Shown here one piece after another: positions 62,423 through 64,000 of a DNA stretch of 64,000 nucleotides. The notes beneath the pieces were generated by a model that worked only from the letters and a program-made list of their open reading frames with translations, was not told the DNA's origin and did no database searches. A program made the translations under genes and the position numbers. The stretch's first letter is position 1, and every line of letters begins with the position of its first letter. The stretch is taken from positions 108,321 through 172,320 of the forward strand of contig JXTB01000545.1 in NCBI GenBank assembly GCA_002914805.1, written 5' to 3'. The stretch is from Parasponia andersonii. Taxonomy: Eukaryota; Streptophyta; Magnoliopsida; Rosales; Cannabaceae.

Positions 62423-64000
62423 ATATATATGTTTCCTTTTGGTTTAATTTTCGGAAGTGCTAGCTCCTTTTGCTCTTCAAATGAATTTTAAATGCTATCA
62501 GCTTTTCCTTTTCTCACCAACAATTAATAGAAAATCATTATTATTTCAATGGGTTAATAAGTAGTGCAAAAGAATGTCTGGAGAATNTTAATATTTTGTT
62601 AATTATGAAAAAGATTTAGTATTTTATTATTATCAATATTAAATAAATAAATACAATTTTTCTCATTATTCATTAATTAATATCTATATTATATCCCTAT
62701 CTAAGAAAATAATTAATGAAGATATTATACTTGACTTTTAAAATTAAAGATGGTAATTAAAAAACCGCCATTCCTACCCTAAACTTTGGCGTTGGCCTTT
62801 TGTTTCAACCATTCTTTCTATTCTTATTAATTATTTATCTGTTTTAACAACCTTTTGTTTCAACCATTCTTTCTATTCTTATTACTTATTTATCTGTTTT
62901 AACAATTCCAATCTTTTCATTTCACTAGCTATTTCACTAGTATTTATTTTAATAATTTAATTTTTCTCATTTCGAATAGCTTATCTTTTTTTTACCATTG
63001 GAATAAATATTAATTTTTCTCATTTCGTATAGCTTATCCTTTTTTTTTACTATTGGAATAAATACCAAAAACTTCGTAACGTCCCATTCCCACACCTCTT
63101 CACCAGCTCGATTGGTTCTCCAAGACTCCATCTTAACCACCATTGGTGCCTCGCTGGCTCTCCTTTGATAACCAATCAAATGAGGATGCCATTTTTAGGG
63201 GTCTAATTGGAAAAACTAGAGAATCTCAAAATCGAAGGTGCATTTTTTTTTTTTAAATGACCCGACCAGGGGATCTAGTGAACTTCTTTGTTTTTAATTT
63301 TCAGAACCTACTCTCATTAAATCTAGTTGTTTTTTGTTTATGTTTGGCAGTAGTAATAGGTTATTCTAAATTCGGATTAGGTATTTTATGAGGTAAATTT
63401 TCATCTTTTAATAACGTAAATCACCCCTTTTTTAACATAGAGAATGTATTAATAGCAGAGATTTTAAATATAAAGGTATGATATTACACTAATCAAAAAT
63501 TTTAGTTTATTCTTCAAAGTTTTAGTTTATTCTTCAGGAACATTCTTCCAAGTTGTTTCTTTTTTTTTTTTTTTCAGTTTTTAATATTTCGAGTTCAAAA
63601 TTTGTGGCATGGCAATATTTTCTTTAGCTAGGATTTTATCGAGAAAAGAATTGTCAGCAGAGTTCACATCCTTAACGTTGTAGAGCATATAAATTAAAAG
63701 AGCTCGATCTAATAGTAAAAGGAAACAACATAATTGTCCACTTATACTAATAATAAGTAAACTACTCAAAACAACAACAACAACGTCAACGGCTAAGGAC
63801 TAGAAATGATAGTACCTAGGCCTGTATATAAATTGGTGATCCGTTAGATTATTAGAGGAACCTTTGGCTAAAAACCACAGAATACCACTAAAAAAAACAT
63901 ACAAAGTAGCAAAATTATATAGTGTTATTAATTATGTTAATTTCACTTACCAGAATCATCTGAGGCAAGACTTCTCCTCGAATGCTTGAAATACTTAAAA
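51263..64000 (-). CDS. Malectin-like LRR receptor Ser/Thr kinase 2 (LRR-RLK subfamily I), 5' end beyond window
   Basis: Tandem paralogue of receptor kinase 1. Exons, minus strand 5' to 3': 63951->64000 (partial), 61811-62348, 60934-61412, 60350-60485, 60085-60156, 58854-58925, 58620-58700, 58345-58493, 56962-57191, 53273-53402, 53065-53127, 52689-52887, 51263-51689. All are GT-AG; seven of the eleven fully visible internal exons have lengths identical to gene 1 between exons 3 and 8 and 10-12, and the others differ by multiples of three, so the visible frame is open throughout. Kinase features: [28 protein letters not shown], and an intact YLDPE motif. GDPC and three LRRs are kept. The first ectodomain cysteine block reads NIDSGA, with Ser for Cys. 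Intron 9 is 3.56 kb because it holds a copia element. Family known; ligand and role unknown. Confidence 0.92.
53770..54120. repeat. Cluster of small tandem duplications in intron 9 of receptor kinase 2
   Basis: A 23-bp unit (ttgatattcataaaatagttt) is doubled near 53770-53815. A unit of about 40 bp (ccctttaaatac...tttgaggaatttag) is doubled at about 53830-53905. A unit of about 90 bp (acaatacttgcatt...ttggatgaactttg) is doubled from 53942 and 54031. Confidence 0.75.
54510..54874 (+). repeat. 5' LTR of copia element B
   Basis: Terminal TGTTAG...AACA with the primer site next to it. Shorter than the 3' LTR. Confidence 0.75.
56075..56747 (+). repeat. Duplicated 3' end of copia element B (partial LTR, repeated internal end, full LTR)
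   Basis: A partial LTR of about 130 bp begins at 56075. From about 56206 the last 100 bases of the interior (tctaagtatgtactcatatg...) recur, and the complete 3' LTR begins at 56306. The period is 231 bp. Confidence 0.8.
58345..60485 (-). CDS. Receptor kinase 2: GDPC/LRR/transmembrane exons (4-8)
   Basis: [19 protein letters not shown] in exon 4, two 72-bp LRR exons ([12 protein letters not shown]..., [16 protein letters not shown]...), an 81-bp third repeat exon, and exon 8 with [13 protein letters not shown], the membrane span ([20 protein letters not shown]) and CYRKS. Lengths are identical to gene 1 exon by exon. Confidence 0.92.
60934..64000 (-). CDS. Receptor kinase 2: malectin-like ectodomain (exon 1 part, exons 2-3)
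   Basis: The exon 1 fragment (63951-64000) reads [17 protein letters not shown], matching the end of exon 1 in gene 1. Exon 2 (538 bp, 9 longer than in gene 1) has [34 protein letters not shown] and [15 protein letters not shown]. Exon 3 (479 bp, same as gene 1) has [13 protein letters not shown] to [13 protein letters not shown]. Intron 1 (62349-63950) holds two tandem duplications of about 55 bp. The start codon is beyond the window edge. Confidence 0.9.
62393..62419. repeat. (TA)n microsatellite in intron 1 of receptor kinase 2
   Basis: About 13 TA units. Similar short TA runs occur at 25455-25475, 59981-59999 and 60487-60535. Confidence 0.85.
62796..63065. repeat. Two tandem duplications of about 55 bp in intron 1 of receptor kinase 2
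   Basis: Unit one (ccttttgtttcaaccattct...) starts at 62796 and again at 62851. Unit two (tttttctcatttcg.atagctt...ggaataaata) starts near 62959 and again near 63012. Confidence 0.8.

Overview
This is AT-rich nuclear DNA from a flowering plant, almost certainly a eudicot. The evidence is GT-AG introns, a malectin-like LRR receptor-kinase pair with the standard many-exon layout, a NAC-domain gene remnant, and plant-type Ty1/copia, Ty3/gypsy (chromovirus), hAT and CACTA elements. I cannot name the species. There is one run of N (47586-47652) plus isolated Ns at 4567 and 62587.

Layout. (1) 1-2200: the 5' end of a decayed gypsy element on the minus strand that runs off the left edge. (2) 2200-4840: mostly anonymous DNA with one unidentified 109-codon ORF and several short tandem duplications. 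(3) 4848-26382: a wrecked plus-strand NAC transcription-factor gene. Its exon 1 is at about 4848-5129 and its exons 2 and 3 are at 25504-25785 and 26245-26382. About 18 kb of the 20.4 kb in between is transposons: a gag-only copia element, a short hAT element, and a copia element with a 9 kb gypsy element nested inside it. Target-site duplications are visible for each. (4) 27411-38433, minus strand: a complete 13-exon receptor kinase gene. Its splice sites and phases join into one 908-codon frame: signal peptide, malectin-like domain, GDPC motif, about three LRRs, transmembrane segment, Ser/Thr kinase. (5) 38434-51262: promoter and intergenic DNA with a copia remnant and a 5 kb CACTA transposon. 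(6) 51263 to beyond 64000, minus strand: a second, paralogous receptor kinase with the same exon plan. Its first exon is cut by the window edge, and a second gag-only copia element sits in its kinase intron.

The functional content appears to be the tandem receptor-kinase pair. Membership of LRR-RLK subfamily I (the group of Arabidopsis At1g51xxx, FRK1 and IOS1) suggests cell-surface signalling in immunity or symbiosis-like responses. That is inference from family and domain plan. The NAC gene is dead. The rest is transposon debris of different ages. No obviously new molecular system is present. The observations most worth following are the two related gag-only copia elements, the Glu-to-Gly change in the activation-segment motif of the first kinase, the Cys-to-Ser change in the ectodomain of the second, and the NAC gene split by nested insertions.
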